A stretch of DNA of 64,000 nucleotides. Source: Streptomyces sp. SID12501. Its GTDB lineage: Bacteria > Actinomycetota > Actinomycetes > Streptomycetales > Streptomycetaceae. Each line of letters opens with the position of its first letter. The stretch's first letter is position 1. The stretch is from the NCBI RefSeq assembly GCF_010550245.1, contig NZ_JAAGLU010000004.1, forward strand, positions 248,001 through 312,000, in the 5' to 3' direction. Below, piece after piece: positions 35,128-43,384 of the stretch. The notes under the pieces are model-generated. The model saw only the letters and a list, made by a program, of their open reading frames with translations. It was not told the origin of the DNA and made no database searches. The position numbers and the translations under genes were made by a program.

Positions 35128-36071
35128 AGGGACTCCTTGAACGTCTCGTAGTCCGCGTCGGGTTCGCCGGTGGGCCGGTAGTGGTCGGGGTAGCGGCCCC
35201 CTTCCGTCCAGACCGGCTCCACCCGCAGCCCCATGCGGACCTGGTCGTAGGGGATGCCGCCGATCCGGCCGTGCAGGGCGAGGTCGGCGCCGTCGAGGGC
35301 GATGTGCGCGTAGACGTAGGGCACTTCGATGTCGAGGTTGCGCGCCTTGATGTTGACGATGCAGTACGTGGTGACCGTGCCCCCGGGACCCACCTGGACC
35401 TGCTCCGCCGTGGCGACACCGCAGGTGGGACAGGCGCCCCTCGGGGGGACGTACACCTTCCGGCAGGACGGGCAGCGCTCGCCGACGATCCGTCGGTCGG
35501 CGAGGGCGTTGATGTAGTCGGTCTGGGCGCGGCCGGGCGAGTAGGTGTAGTCGAGTCGGGCCTCGGCGATGATGCCGGTCACCATGGACTCGAACTGCCC
35601 GTCGTGGACGGCCACTTCACTGGCGACAGCGCTGTCGTCGGGCTCGAAGCAGGCGATGTCCGTGATCGCGCCGGAGCGCTCCGCCGCCCAGCGGACGCGG
35701 ACGCGCATGCCGGTGTGCACGGCGTCGGGGCCGGGGGCGTCGAGGGCGTGCAGCAGGGCCGTGTCGGCTCCGTCGAGCCGGACCAGGACCCAGGCGAAGG
35801 GCGTCTCCAAGGGCTGGCCGCGGCGCGGGGCATGGTTCCAGGCCCAGGTGGTGACGGTGCCGGTGGGGGCGACCTGCACGAGGTCGCGTATCTCGTCGGC
35901 GGTCACCGGGTCGTACTCGACGGGCGGGACGAGGATACGGCCGTCGGCGGCGCGGACACCGAGGACGACCTGTTCGCGCAGGCCGGTCAGGAAGGCGCTC
36001 TGGACGGGGCCCAGGGAGCGGGTGAAGGGGAATTCGACGACCAGGGGGGCTTTGAGGACTTCGGTGGTCAT
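35124..36071 (-). CDS. tandem DUF35 (rubredoxin-like Zn ribbon/OB-fold) protein
   Basis: A 315-residue protein with two DUF35 units in one chain. The second half has an intact zinc ribbon, Cys200-x2-Cys203 ... Cys214-x2-Cys217 (CPSCRKVYVPPRGACPTC), then an OB-fold (GTVTTYCIVNIKARNLDIEVPYVYAHIALDG). The first half keeps the OB-fold (GTVTTWAWNHAPRRGQPLETPFAWVLVRLDG) but its ribbon has no cysteines. DUF35 proteins bind acyl-CoA and activate thiolase-like partners (e.g. ChsH2-Ltp2). It probably serves both thiolase-like genes downstream. Confidence 0.9.
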   Translation of the reverse strand: MTTEVLKAPLVVEFPFTRSLGPVQSAFLTGLREQVVLGVRAADGRILVPPVEYDPVTADEIRDLVQVAPTGTVTTWAWNHAPRRGQPLETPFAWVLVRLDGADTALLHALDAPGPDAVHTGMRVRVRWAAERSGAITDIACFEPDDSAVASEVAVHDGQFESMVTGIIAEARLDYTYSPGRAQTDYINALADRRIVGERCPSCRKVYVPPRGACPTCGVATAEQVQVGPGGTVTTYCIVNIKARNLDIEVPYVYAHIALDGADLALHGRIGGIPYDQVRMGLRVEPVWTEGGRYPDHYRPTGEPDADYETFKESL

Positions 36072-36092
36072 CCCGGGTACTCCTTCACGGGG

Positions 36093-36893
36093 TCAGGCTC
36101 GCCGGTAGACGGGCGGGCGCTTCTCGGCGAAGGCACGGGTGCCTTCCTTGGCGTCGGCGGTGTCGAAGACGGGCCAGCCGCGCTTGAGTTCGGCGGCCAG
36201 GCCTTCGGTCTCGGTCAGTTCAGCGGTCTCGTAGACGGAGGCCTTGACGGCCTCCACGGCGAGCGGGCCACAGGCGTTGATGCGTTCGGCGATCTCCAGT
36301 GCCTTGTCCAGGGCCGATCCGTCGGGGACGACGTGTCCGATCAGGCCGATGGCGGCGGCCTCCTGGGCGCTGTACGGGCGTGCGGTGAGCAGCATCTCCA
36401 GGGCGTGGGTGCGCGGGATCTGCCGTTGGAGGCGGACGGTGGAGCCGCCGATCGGGAAGAGGCCGCGCTTGACCTCGAAGAGTCCGAAGGTCGCCGACTC
36501 GCCCGCGACCCGGATGTCGGTGCCCTGGATGATCTCGGTGCCGCCGGCGACGCAGTACCCCTCGATCGCGGCGATCACCGGTTTGCGGGGTCGGTGGTGG
36601 CGCAGCATCGCCTTCCAGTGCAGGTCAGGGTCGGCCTTGAGCCGGTGGCGGTACTCCTCCCCCTCCAGACCGCTCCCGGCCAGGGCCTTCAGGTCCATCC
36701 CGGCGCAGAAGGCTCCCCCCGCCCCGGTGAGCACGATCGAGCGGACGTCGTCGTCCTCGTCCGCCTCGACCCAGCCGTCGTACAGCCCGACGAGCATCGG
36801 CAGCGAGAGCGCGTTCTTGGCTTCCGGCCGATTGAGCGTGAGCACCAGCGTGGCGTTCTCACGCCGAACGGTCAGGTGTTCCGTGCCACCCAT
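36093..36893 (-). CDS. enoyl-CoA hydratase/isomerase family protein
   Basis: 266 residues from ATG 36891-36893 with a GGGGAG ribosome site. Crotonase motifs are LTLNRPEAKNALS, GGAFCAGMDLKAL (oxyanion hole), IEGYCVAGGTEIIQGTDIRVA and FGLFEVKRGLFPIGGS. Both usual catalytic glutamate positions are occupied (GGTE and LFEV), so hydratase activity is plausible, unlike the crotonase at 671-1462. First gene of the DUF35-thiolase operon, divergent from an acyl-CoA synthetase across an operator-like palindrome. Confidence 0.92.
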   Translation of the reverse strand: MGGTEHLTVRRENATLVLTLNRPEAKNALSLPMLVGLYDGWVEADEDDDVRSIVLTGAGGAFCAGMDLKALAGSGLEGEEYRHRLKADPDLHWKAMLRHHRPRKPVIAAIEGYCVAGGTEIIQGTDIRVAGESATFGLFEVKRGLFPIGGSTVRLQRQIPRTHALEMLLTARPYSAQEAAAIGLIGHVVPDGSALDKALEIAERINACGPLAVEAVKASVYETAELTETEGLAAELKRGWPVFDTADAKEGTRAFAEKRPPVYRRA

Positions 36894-36909
36894 CGCCCAT
36901 CTCCCCTCT

Positions 36910-36945
36910 GAAAGAACGAGAACAGGTGAAAGAACGAGAACAGGT
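36910..36945. repeat. tandem duplication of an 18-bp unit
   Basis: GAAAGAACGAGAACAGGT occurs twice head to tail (36910-36927, 36928-36945) in the 5' region of the crotonase gene. Confidence 0.85.
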
Positions 36946-36976
36946 TGCAGGAGCGGAGGAAGCACTTCAAGGGTTT

Positions 36977-36993
36977 TCTGACAGGTAGTCAGA
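36977..36993. promoter_or_regulatory. operator TCTGAC-N5-GTCAGA (copy 1)
   Basis: A perfect 6-bp inverted repeat with a 5-bp spacer lies between the divergent crotonase-DUF35-thiolase operon and the acyl-CoA synthetase at 37088. The same 17-bp pattern occurs at 48661-48677. It is probably the binding site of a TetR-type repressor not identified here. Confidence 0.65.
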
Positions 36994-37087
36994 TTTCTTC
37001 GGCGCCGCCCCTTCACAGTTGCCGCGCCCTTTGCTCTGATGACGGCGAGCCGACAACCGCCAGGGATGCCCAGGGTCAGGAGGAGCG

Positions 37088-38707
37088 GTGGAGTACAACC
37101 TTGCCGACCTGTTCGAGTCGGTCGTGGACGTCGTGCCGGATCGTGCGGCACTCGTGTACCTCGACCACCCCGGTACGGGCGCTGAACGCCGCCTGACCTA
37201 CGCGGAGTTGGACGCCGCCGCCAACCGGGTGGCCCATCATCTGATCGACAGCGGGATGCGCCCCGGCGAGCATCTGGGCCTGCATCTCTACAACGGGGTC
37301 GAGTACCTGCAGACGGTGCTGGGCTGCCTGAAGGCGCGGATCGTGCCGGTCAACGTCAACTACCGCTATGTGGAAGAGGAGTTGGTGTACCTCTATCGGG
37401 ACGCCAACCTCGCCGCGCTGGTCTTCGACACGGAGTTCACGGAGCGGGTGGCGGCGGCACAGCCCAAGGCCACGGCCTTGCGGCATCTGATCCGCGTGGG
37501 CGAACCGACACCGGGAGCACCCGAGTTGGATGTGGTGCCCTTCACCGAGGCCGAGGCCGCCGGGTCTCCGGAGCGTGGCTTCCCGGCCCGTTCGGGCGAC
37601 GACCAGTTCATCATCTACACCGGCGGCACCACCGGCATGCCCAAGGGCGTGATGTGGCGCCAGGAGGACCTGTTCTTCGCGGGACTGGGCGGTGGCGCCC
37701 CCACCGGCGAGCCGGTCAAGTCCCCGCAGGAGCTGGCCGAGCGGGTCGCGGCCGGCGGCGAGGGGATCACCTTCTTCCCCACTCCCCCGCTGATGCACGG
37801 CACCTCGACCCTGACCGCCTTCATCGGCTTCAACTTCGGCCAACGGGTGGTGATCCACCGTAAGTTCACTGCCGAGGACGTGCTCCGCACGATCGAGAAG
37901 GAGAAGGTCACCAGCGTCTCCCTGGTGGGCGACGCGATGCTGCGTCCGCTGATCGACGCCCTCAACGGGCGCATGAAGGGCACGGACTGCTCGGCCCTGT
38001 TCAGCGTCTCGTCGTCCGGCGCGATCATGTCGGAGACGGTCCGCGCCGAGTTCCAGGCCCTGGTCCCGAACGTCATGCTGCTCAACAACTTCGGGTCGTC
38101 GGAGTCCGGCTTCAACGGTACGGCGACCGCGGACTCGGGCCCTGAGCGCGGTTTCCGTATCCGCGTCAACTCCCGTACGCAGGTGGTGGATCAGGCCACC
38201 CACGAGCCGGTGCCCGCGGGCGAGGTGGGCCGGATCGCCCAGTGCGGCCACGTACCGCTCGGCTACTACAACGACCCGCGGAAGACGGCGGACACCTTCT
38301 TCGAGAGGGACGGCGAGCGGTGGGTGCTGCTCGGCGACATGGCGACGGTCGACGAGGAGGGTGTCGTCACCGTCCTCGGCCGGGGCTCTCAGTGCATCAA
38401 CACCGGAGGCGAGAAGGTGTATCCGGAGGAGGTCGAGCAGGCGCTCAAGTCCCATCCGGACGTGTACGACGCACTCGTGGCCGGCGTCCCGGACCCGAGG
38501 TGGGGAAACCATGTGGCGGCGGTGGTGCAGTTGCGGGAAGGGGCGCCACAGCCCTCGCTGGAGGACGTCCAGTCGTACTGCCGTACGCATCTGGCCGGTT
38601 ACAAGATCCCTCGGCAGCTGGTGATCACCGAGACGATACAGCGCTCACCCAGCGGCAAGGCGGACTACCGGTGGGCCCAGGAGGTGGCGGTCGGCGCGGA
38701 CCGGTAG
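37088..38707 (+). CDS. acyl-CoA synthetase (FadD17/19-like AMP-binding enzyme)
   Basis: 539 residues from GTG 37088 with AGGAG upstream. ANL superfamily motifs in order: P-loop FIIYTGGTTGMPKGVMWRQED, adenine motif LLNNFGSSESGFNG, hinge GRGSQCINTGGEKVYPEEVEQAL and catalytic lysine PSGKADYRW. The VMWRQEDLF variant is typical of mycobacterial-type steroid or long-chain acyl-CoA synthetases. It activates a carboxylic acid as acyl-AMP, then acyl-CoA. It is divergent from the crotonase-DUF35-thiolase operon and shares its operator, so it probably feeds that pathway. Confidence 0.92.
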   Translation: MEYNLADLFESVVDVVPDRAALVYLDHPGTGAERRLTYAELDAAANRVAHHLIDSGMRPGEHLGLHLYNGVEYLQTVLGCLKARIVPVNVNYRYVEEELVYLYRDANLAALVFDTEFTERVAAAQPKATALRHLIRVGEPTPGAPELDVVPFTEAEAAGSPERGFPARSGDDQFIIYTGGTTGMPKGVMWRQEDLFFAGLGGGAPTGEPVKSPQELAERVAAGGEGITFFPTPPLMHGTSTLTAFIGFNFGQRVVIHRKFTAEDVLRTIEKEKVTSVSLVGDAMLRPLIDALNGRMKGTDCSALFSVSSSGAIMSETVRAEFQALVPNVMLLNNFGSSESGFNGTATADSGPERGFRIRVNSRTQVVDQATHEPVPAGEVGRIAQCGHVPLGYYNDPRKTADTFFERDGERWVLLGDMATVDEEGVVTVLGRGSQCINTGGEKVYPEEVEQALKSHPDVYDALVAGVPDPRWGNHVAAVVQLREGAPQPSLEDVQSYCRTHLAGYKIPRQLVITETIQRSPSGKADYRWAQEVAVGADR

Positions 38708-38879
38708 GCGGGGGGCCGCGACCCGCCGGTGGGCCGGCCGGGACGACCGGCGTACTCTGTGCGCGCGGTTGACCCGGTTTGAACGGAGGGTGTCGCAGGG
38801 CCGTACGCGAGGTTGGCGGCCCCGCCCTGCGGGCCCGGTCCGCCGTGCCATCAGCGGCTTCGCACGGAAGGACCCACGG

Positions 38880-40910
38880 GTGTCGCACCACACGCCCCCT
38901 CGTCAACTGCCGGAGACGGACGCGGACGCGCCGGACGCGCCGGACGGGACCACAGCCGATGAGGCCTCGACCGCTCCCGCGGTGAACGACACCGAACCCG
39001 GCGCCCCGGCGGACCAGGAAGCGGCCGGTACGACGGACGAAGCGACCGGGCCGACGACGACCCCGGAGGCGGACGAGCCGGGCTCGCGCCCCTCGGTGGA
39101 GGGGACGGCCGACGACGCCGGGGACGGGAAGGCGCCCGACAAGGCCGTCGTCCCCCGAGAGGCTTCCGCCAACGCCGAATCCGCCGACGCGGCGGCCTCC
39201 GGTTCCACGTCCGCCGACGAACCCGATCCGGGCGGCGCCGTCTCCACCTCCGCCCGCCCAGGCTGGTTCGGCTGGCGCCGTCGTTTCCCGCGCGCCGCAC
39301 GTACGGTGCGGGTGGGCACGAGTGTCCTGGCCGGTGCGCTGGTGCTCGCCGTGCTCCTCATGCCCAACCGCCTCGACCGGATCAGCTTCGAGTCGTTCCT
39401 CCGGCTGCCGGTCGAGGCGATCTTCCTCGCGGCTGTGCTGCTCGTACTGCCGTCGAAAGCGCGGCGGATCACGGCCGTCGTCCTGGGGACCTTCCTCGGG
39501 CTGTCCACCGTCCTGAAGTGTCTCGACATGGGCTTCTACCAGACCCTGGCCCGGCCGTTCGACCTGGTCTTCGACTGGGTCCTGCTGAACGACGCGGCGG
39601 ACTTCCTGAAGGACTCGCTCGGTCGCTCGGGCGAGGTGCTCGCGGTGATCGGCGTGACCGTCCTGCTGATCGCCGTTCTCGTGGTGAGCGCGCTCGCGGT
39701 GGTGCGGCTGGCCGACCTGATGGCCCGGCACCGCCCCCTGGCCGTGCGCGGCACGCTGGCCCTCGGCACCGCGTGGATCGTCTGCTTCACCATGGGTGTG
39801 CAGTCAGGCGGTGTGACGATCGCCACCAAGGGCTACAGCCAGTACCTCTCCAACCGTGTGCAGTACGTCCGTGACGGCCTCGGGGACGCCGAGGTCTTCG
39901 ACAAGCAGCTCAGGGTCGACGCCTTCGCCGACACCCCGTCCGACCAGCTGCTGACCGGGTTGCGCGGCAAGGACGTGCTGTTCACCTTCGTCGAGAGCTA
40001 CGGCCGGGTGGCGATCGACGATCCGGCGATGGCCCCGGAGATCGACGCGACGCTCAAGGAGGGCGACGCCAGGCTCAAGTCGGCCGGTTTCGCGGCGCGC
40101 AGCGGCTGGCTCACGTCACCGGTGACGGGCGCCGGCAGCTGGCTCGCCCACACGACGTTCCTGTCCGGTCTGTGGATCAAGAACCAGCAGCGGTACCGGA
40201 CCGTGACCACCAGTGACCGCGCCACCCTCACCAGCTACTTCCAGAAGACCGGCGCCTGGCGCACGGTCGGCATCGTCCCCGGCGTCCGGAAGTCCTGGCC
40301 CGAGGGCAAGTACTTCGGCCTCGACAACATCTACGACTCCACGCACCTCGGCTATCAGGGCCCGTACTTCAGCTGGACGCCGGTGCCGGACCAGTTCAGC
40401 CTGGAGGCCTTCCAGAAGCTGGAACACGGGAAGAAGAACCGCGACCCGATCATGGCGGAGATCATCCTGGCCTCCAGCCACAACCCCTGGTCCCCCATCG
40501 CCCACATGATCGACTGGAACGACCTCGGGGACGGTACGGTCTTCAACAAGATCAAGAAGGAGGGCACGAACCCCACGGAGGTCTGGAAGAGCGCCACGCG
40601 CGTGCGGACCGAGTACCGCAAGGCCATCCAGTACTCCCTGGACAGCCTGACCCAGTGGGTCCAGCGCTACGGCGACGACAACACCGTCCTTGTCTTCCTC
40701 GGCGACCACCAGCCTGTCCCGACGGTCACAGGGGGAAGCACCAACAGGGACGTGCCGGTCACGATCGTCGCCCGCGACCCGAAGGTGCTGGACCGCGTGG
40801 CCGACTGGGGCTGGACGGACGGACTCAAGCCCGCGGCCAACGCCCCGGAGTGGAGCATGGACAAGTTCCGGGACCGCTTCATGACGGCGTACGGGCCTGA
40901 GAAGAAGTAG
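38880..40910 (+). CDS. sulfatase-domain membrane enzyme (LTA-synthase-like)
   Basis: About 676 residues from GTG 38880; an in-frame TTG at 38769 adds a basic tail. An acidic, Ala/Pro-rich cytoplasmic N-terminus (~130 residues) is followed by several transmembrane helices (SVLAGALVLAVLLMP, AIFLAAVLLVLP, VIGVTVLLIAVLVVSALAVV) and an extracellular sulfatase/phosphatase-like domain (KDVLFTFVESYGR, TGAGSWLAHTTFLSGLW, VFLGDHQPVPTVTGG). The nucleophile Thr/Ser is probably in SWLAHTT. It resembles lipoteichoic-acid-type phosphoglycerol transferases. The envelope substrate is unknown. Confidence 0.85.
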   Translation: MSHHTPPRQLPETDADAPDAPDGTTADEASTAPAVNDTEPGAPADQEAAGTTDEATGPTTTPEADEPGSRPSVEGTADDAGDGKAPDKAVVPREASANAESADAAASGSTSADEPDPGGAVSTSARPGWFGWRRRFPRAARTVRVGTSVLAGALVLAVLLMPNRLDRISFESFLRLPVEAIFLAAVLLVLPSKARRITAVVLGTFLGLSTVLKCLDMGFYQTLARPFDLVFDWVLLNDAADFLKDSLGRSGEVLAVIGVTVLLIAVLVVSALAVVRLADLMARHRPLAVRGTLALGTAWIVCFTMGVQSGGVTIATKGYSQYLSNRVQYVRDGLGDAEVFDKQLRVDAFADTPSDQLLTGLRGKDVLFTFVESYGRVAIDDPAMAPEIDATLKEGDARLKSAGFAARSGWLTSPVTGAGSWLAHTTFLSGLWIKNQQRYRTVTTSDRATLTSYFQKTGAWRTVGIVPGVRKSWPEGKYFGLDNIYDSTHLGYQGPYFSWTPVPDQFSLEAFQKLEHGKKNRDPIMAEIILASSHNPWSPIAHMIDWNDLGDGTVFNKIKKEGTNPTEVWKSATRVRTEYRKAIQYSLDSLTQWVQRYGDDNTVLVFLGDHQPVPTVTGGSTNRDVPVTIVARDPKVLDRVADWGWTDGLKPAANAPEWSMDKFRDRFMTAYGPEKK

Positions 40911-41095
40911 CGCCGTCCGCGCCGAGGCCCGCCCCGGCGCCACCCCCCGAGACCCGGGACGCGGCGGCCCACGCCGTCGCGACCGTGGTGAAGGACGGTA
41001 TCGGGGTCTCGGCGGCTGTGGAGATCGTCGAGCCCCGGTCACTGGGGCGGTCGGTGGGAAAGATCAGGCAGGTGGTGGACCTCAGGTCGCGCTGA
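40911..41095 (+). pseudogene. C-terminal remnant of a phenylacetate-CoA ligase-type enzyme
   Basis: An open frame directly after the sulfatase stop encodes RPAPAPPPETRDAAAHAVATVV, then KDGIGVSAAVEIVEPRSL and GRSVGKIRQVVDLRSR, ending TGA 41093-41095. This matches the last ~55 residues of PaaK-family ligases (VEPGTLxRSxGKxxRVxD). There is no start or N-terminal domain, so the bulk of a gene has been deleted, apparently at the junction with the sulfatase gene. Confidence 0.75.
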
Positions 41096-41199
41096 GACCT
41101 GACTGCGGGGAAAATGCCAGGTCAGGTGCCGTTGTCAGTGGTCGGTTCTAGTGTGGGTGGCGAGATCAGCATCCGCGCCGAGGAGACGAAGAGGTTCCC

Positions 41200-41769
41200 A
41201 TGACAACTCTGCCCGACCGCCCGAACAGCGCGCTGCTCGTCATCGACGTCCAGAACGGCGTGGTGGACAGCTCCCACAACCGCGACGAGGTGATCGCGAA
41301 CATCAACGCCCTCGTCGACAAGGCTCGCGCGGAGGACGTTCCCGTGGTCTGGGTGCAGCACTCGAGCGACGAGCTGAAGACGGGCAGCGAAAGCTGGGAG
41401 TACGTGCCGGAACTGGTCCGCCGCGACACCGAGCCCCTCGTCCACAAGAAGTACGGTGACTCCTTCGAGGCCACCGAACTGGAGGACGTCCTCGCCGAGC
41501 GCGGGGTCGGCCGACTGGTCGTCACGGGCGCCCAGACCGACGCGTGCATCCGCTCGACCCTGCACGGCGGCATCGTTCGCGGATACGACGTGACACTCGT
41601 CGGTGACGCCCACACGACGGAGGACCTCACGAAGTACGGCGCTCCGACGCCGGCCGAGGTGATCTCGCACACCAACCTCTACTGGCAGTTCCAGACCGCC
41701 CCTGGGCGCACTGCCGGGACGATCAGTACCTCGGAGACCACCTTCACCGCCGCCGACGACGAGAACTGA
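41200..41769 (+). CDS. isochorismatase-like cysteine hydrolase
   Basis: A 189-residue member of the isochorismatase/nicotinamidase fold. The catalytic triad is visible: Asp16 (ALLVIDVQNG), Lys83 or Lys84 (VHKKYGDSF) and Cys116 (GAQTDACIRSTLHGG). It probably hydrolyses an amide or related bond; the substrate is unknown. Start ATG 41200 after a GGAG-like site. It converges with the acyl-CoA synthetase 3 bp downstream, and no obvious terminator separates them. Confidence 0.9.
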   Translation: MTTLPDRPNSALLVIDVQNGVVDSSHNRDEVIANINALVDKARAEDVPVVWVQHSSDELKTGSESWEYVPELVRRDTEPLVHKKYGDSFEATELEDVLAERGVGRLVVTGAQTDACIRSTLHGGIVRGYDVTLVGDAHTTEDLTKYGAPTPAEVISHTNLYWQFQTAPGRTAGTISTSETTFTAADDEN

Positions 41770-41772
41770 CGG

Positions 41773-43272
41773 TCAGGAACCCGCGAACCGGTCCCTCAGC
41801 TCCCGCTTGAGGATCTTGCCGCTCGCGTTGCGCGGCAGCTCGTCCACGAACAGGACCCTCTTCGGTGCCTTGAAGTGGGCGAGCTCCTCGCGGGCGTGGG
41901 CGATGAGTTCGGCCTCCGTCACCTCGCCGCGCGCCACGACGACCGCCGTGACCGCCTCGATCCAGCGCTCGTCGGGAAGACCGACGACAGCCACCTCGGC
42001 GACCGCCTCGTGGGTGTACAGGGCGTCCTCGACCTGGCGTGAGGCGATGAGCACGCCACCGGAGTTGATGACGTCCTTCACCCGGTCGACCACTGTGTAG
42101 AAGCCGTCGGCATCCCGGACGGCCAGGTCACCGGAGTGGAACCAGCCGTCACGGAAGGCGGCGGCCGTCTCCTCGGGCTTGTCCCAGTAGCCCTCGCACA
42201 GTTGCGGGGACCGGTAGACGACCTCACCGGCCGTGCCGTCGGCCACTTCCTCGCCGTCCTCGTCGACCACCCGCGCGTCCACGAACAGCACTGGGCGCCC
42301 GCAGGAGTCCAGCCGGCCCTTGTGCTCGTAGGGCCCGAGAACCATGGAGAGGGGGCCGATCTCGCTCTGGCCGAAGCAGTTGTAGAAGGCGAGTTTCGGG
42401 AGTCGCTCGCGCAGCCGCTCCAGGACGGGGACCGGCATGATCGACGCCCCGTAGTACGCCTTGCGCAGTCCGCTCAGGTCGCGGGTCGCGAAGTCGGGTC
42501 GGTTGGCGAGGCCGATCCACACGGTCGGGGGCGCGAACAGGCTGTCCGCCCGGCCGGCCTCGACGAGGTCGAGGATCGCGTCGCCGTCCGGTGCGTCAAG
42601 GATGACGTTCGGGGCGCCGACCGCGAGATACGGCAGCAGGAACACGTGCATCTGCGCGGAGTGGTAGAGGGGCAATGCGTGCACGGGCCGGTCGCCGGGG
42701 CTCAGGTCGAGGGCGGCGATCGCGCTCAGGTACTCGTGCACCAGGGAGCGGTGGGTCATCTTCGCGCCCTTGGGCAGCGCGGTGGTCCCGGACGTGTACA
42801 GCAGTTGCACCAGGTCCTCGGTGCGTGACTCGGGACCGTCGTAGGGCGCGGTGTCGGCCAGCCGGGCGAGCAGGGAGTCGTCGGCGTCGCGCAGCGGCAG
42901 GGTCCTTACGCCGTCGGGGAGTCGGTCGGCGAGGTCCGGGTCCGCCAGGACCAGGGTGCTGCCGGACTGGTCCACGATGTAGGTGAGGTCGTCGCCGGTC
43001 AGGTTCTGGTTGACGGGGACGTGCACGAGTCCGGCGCGGGCGCAGGCGAGGAAGGCGATCAGGTAGGCGTCCGAGTTGTGGCCGTAGGCACCGACCCGGT
43101 CGCCGGGGGCCAGGCCCTCGGCACGCAGAACGCCCGCCGCACGGGAGACGGCCTCGTCGAGTTCCTCGTAGGTCCAGACACGCTCGCGGTACTCGACCGC
43201 CGTCCGCGCCGGAACGCGCTGGGCGCTGCGCCGCAGCACCCCGTCAACCGTGCTCCCGTATTGCTGCGTCAT
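41773..43272 (-). CDS. acyl-CoA synthetase (AMP-binding)
   Basis: A 499-residue ANL enzyme. Motifs are the P-loop LLYTSGTTALPKGAKMTH, YNCFGQSEIGPLS, the adenylation-hinge DRVKDVINSGGVLIASRQVEDAL and the C-terminal lysine NASGKILKREL. The SGGVLIASRQVE variant differs from the usual GGENVYPxEVE and hints at an unusual hinge. It activates a carboxylate as CoA thioester; the chain type is unknown. It is divergent from the secreted acylase across a 112-bp gap. Confidence 0.92.
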   Translation of the reverse strand: MTQQYGSTVDGVLRRSAQRVPARTAVEYRERVWTYEELDEAVSRAAGVLRAEGLAPGDRVGAYGHNSDAYLIAFLACARAGLVHVPVNQNLTGDDLTYIVDQSGSTLVLADPDLADRLPDGVRTLPLRDADDSLLARLADTAPYDGPESRTEDLVQLLYTSGTTALPKGAKMTHRSLVHEYLSAIAALDLSPGDRPVHALPLYHSAQMHVFLLPYLAVGAPNVILDAPDGDAILDLVEAGRADSLFAPPTVWIGLANRPDFATRDLSGLRKAYYGASIMPVPVLERLRERLPKLAFYNCFGQSEIGPLSMVLGPYEHKGRLDSCGRPVLFVDARVVDEDGEEVADGTAGEVVYRSPQLCEGYWDKPEETAAAFRDGWFHSGDLAVRDADGFYTVVDRVKDVINSGGVLIASRQVEDALYTHEAVAEVAVVGLPDERWIEAVTAVVVARGEVTEAELIAHAREELAHFKAPKRVLFVDELPRNASGKILKRELRDRFAGS

Positions 43273-43384
43273 AGCTCATGATCCTCGTTCCGGCACCGAA
43301 CAAGGTCAAGCACCGGAGGGGGTCAGGGAACATACCCGTTGGTACGCTCAACCGCTTCTTCCCTCAATGACGTTGGGAGACACG

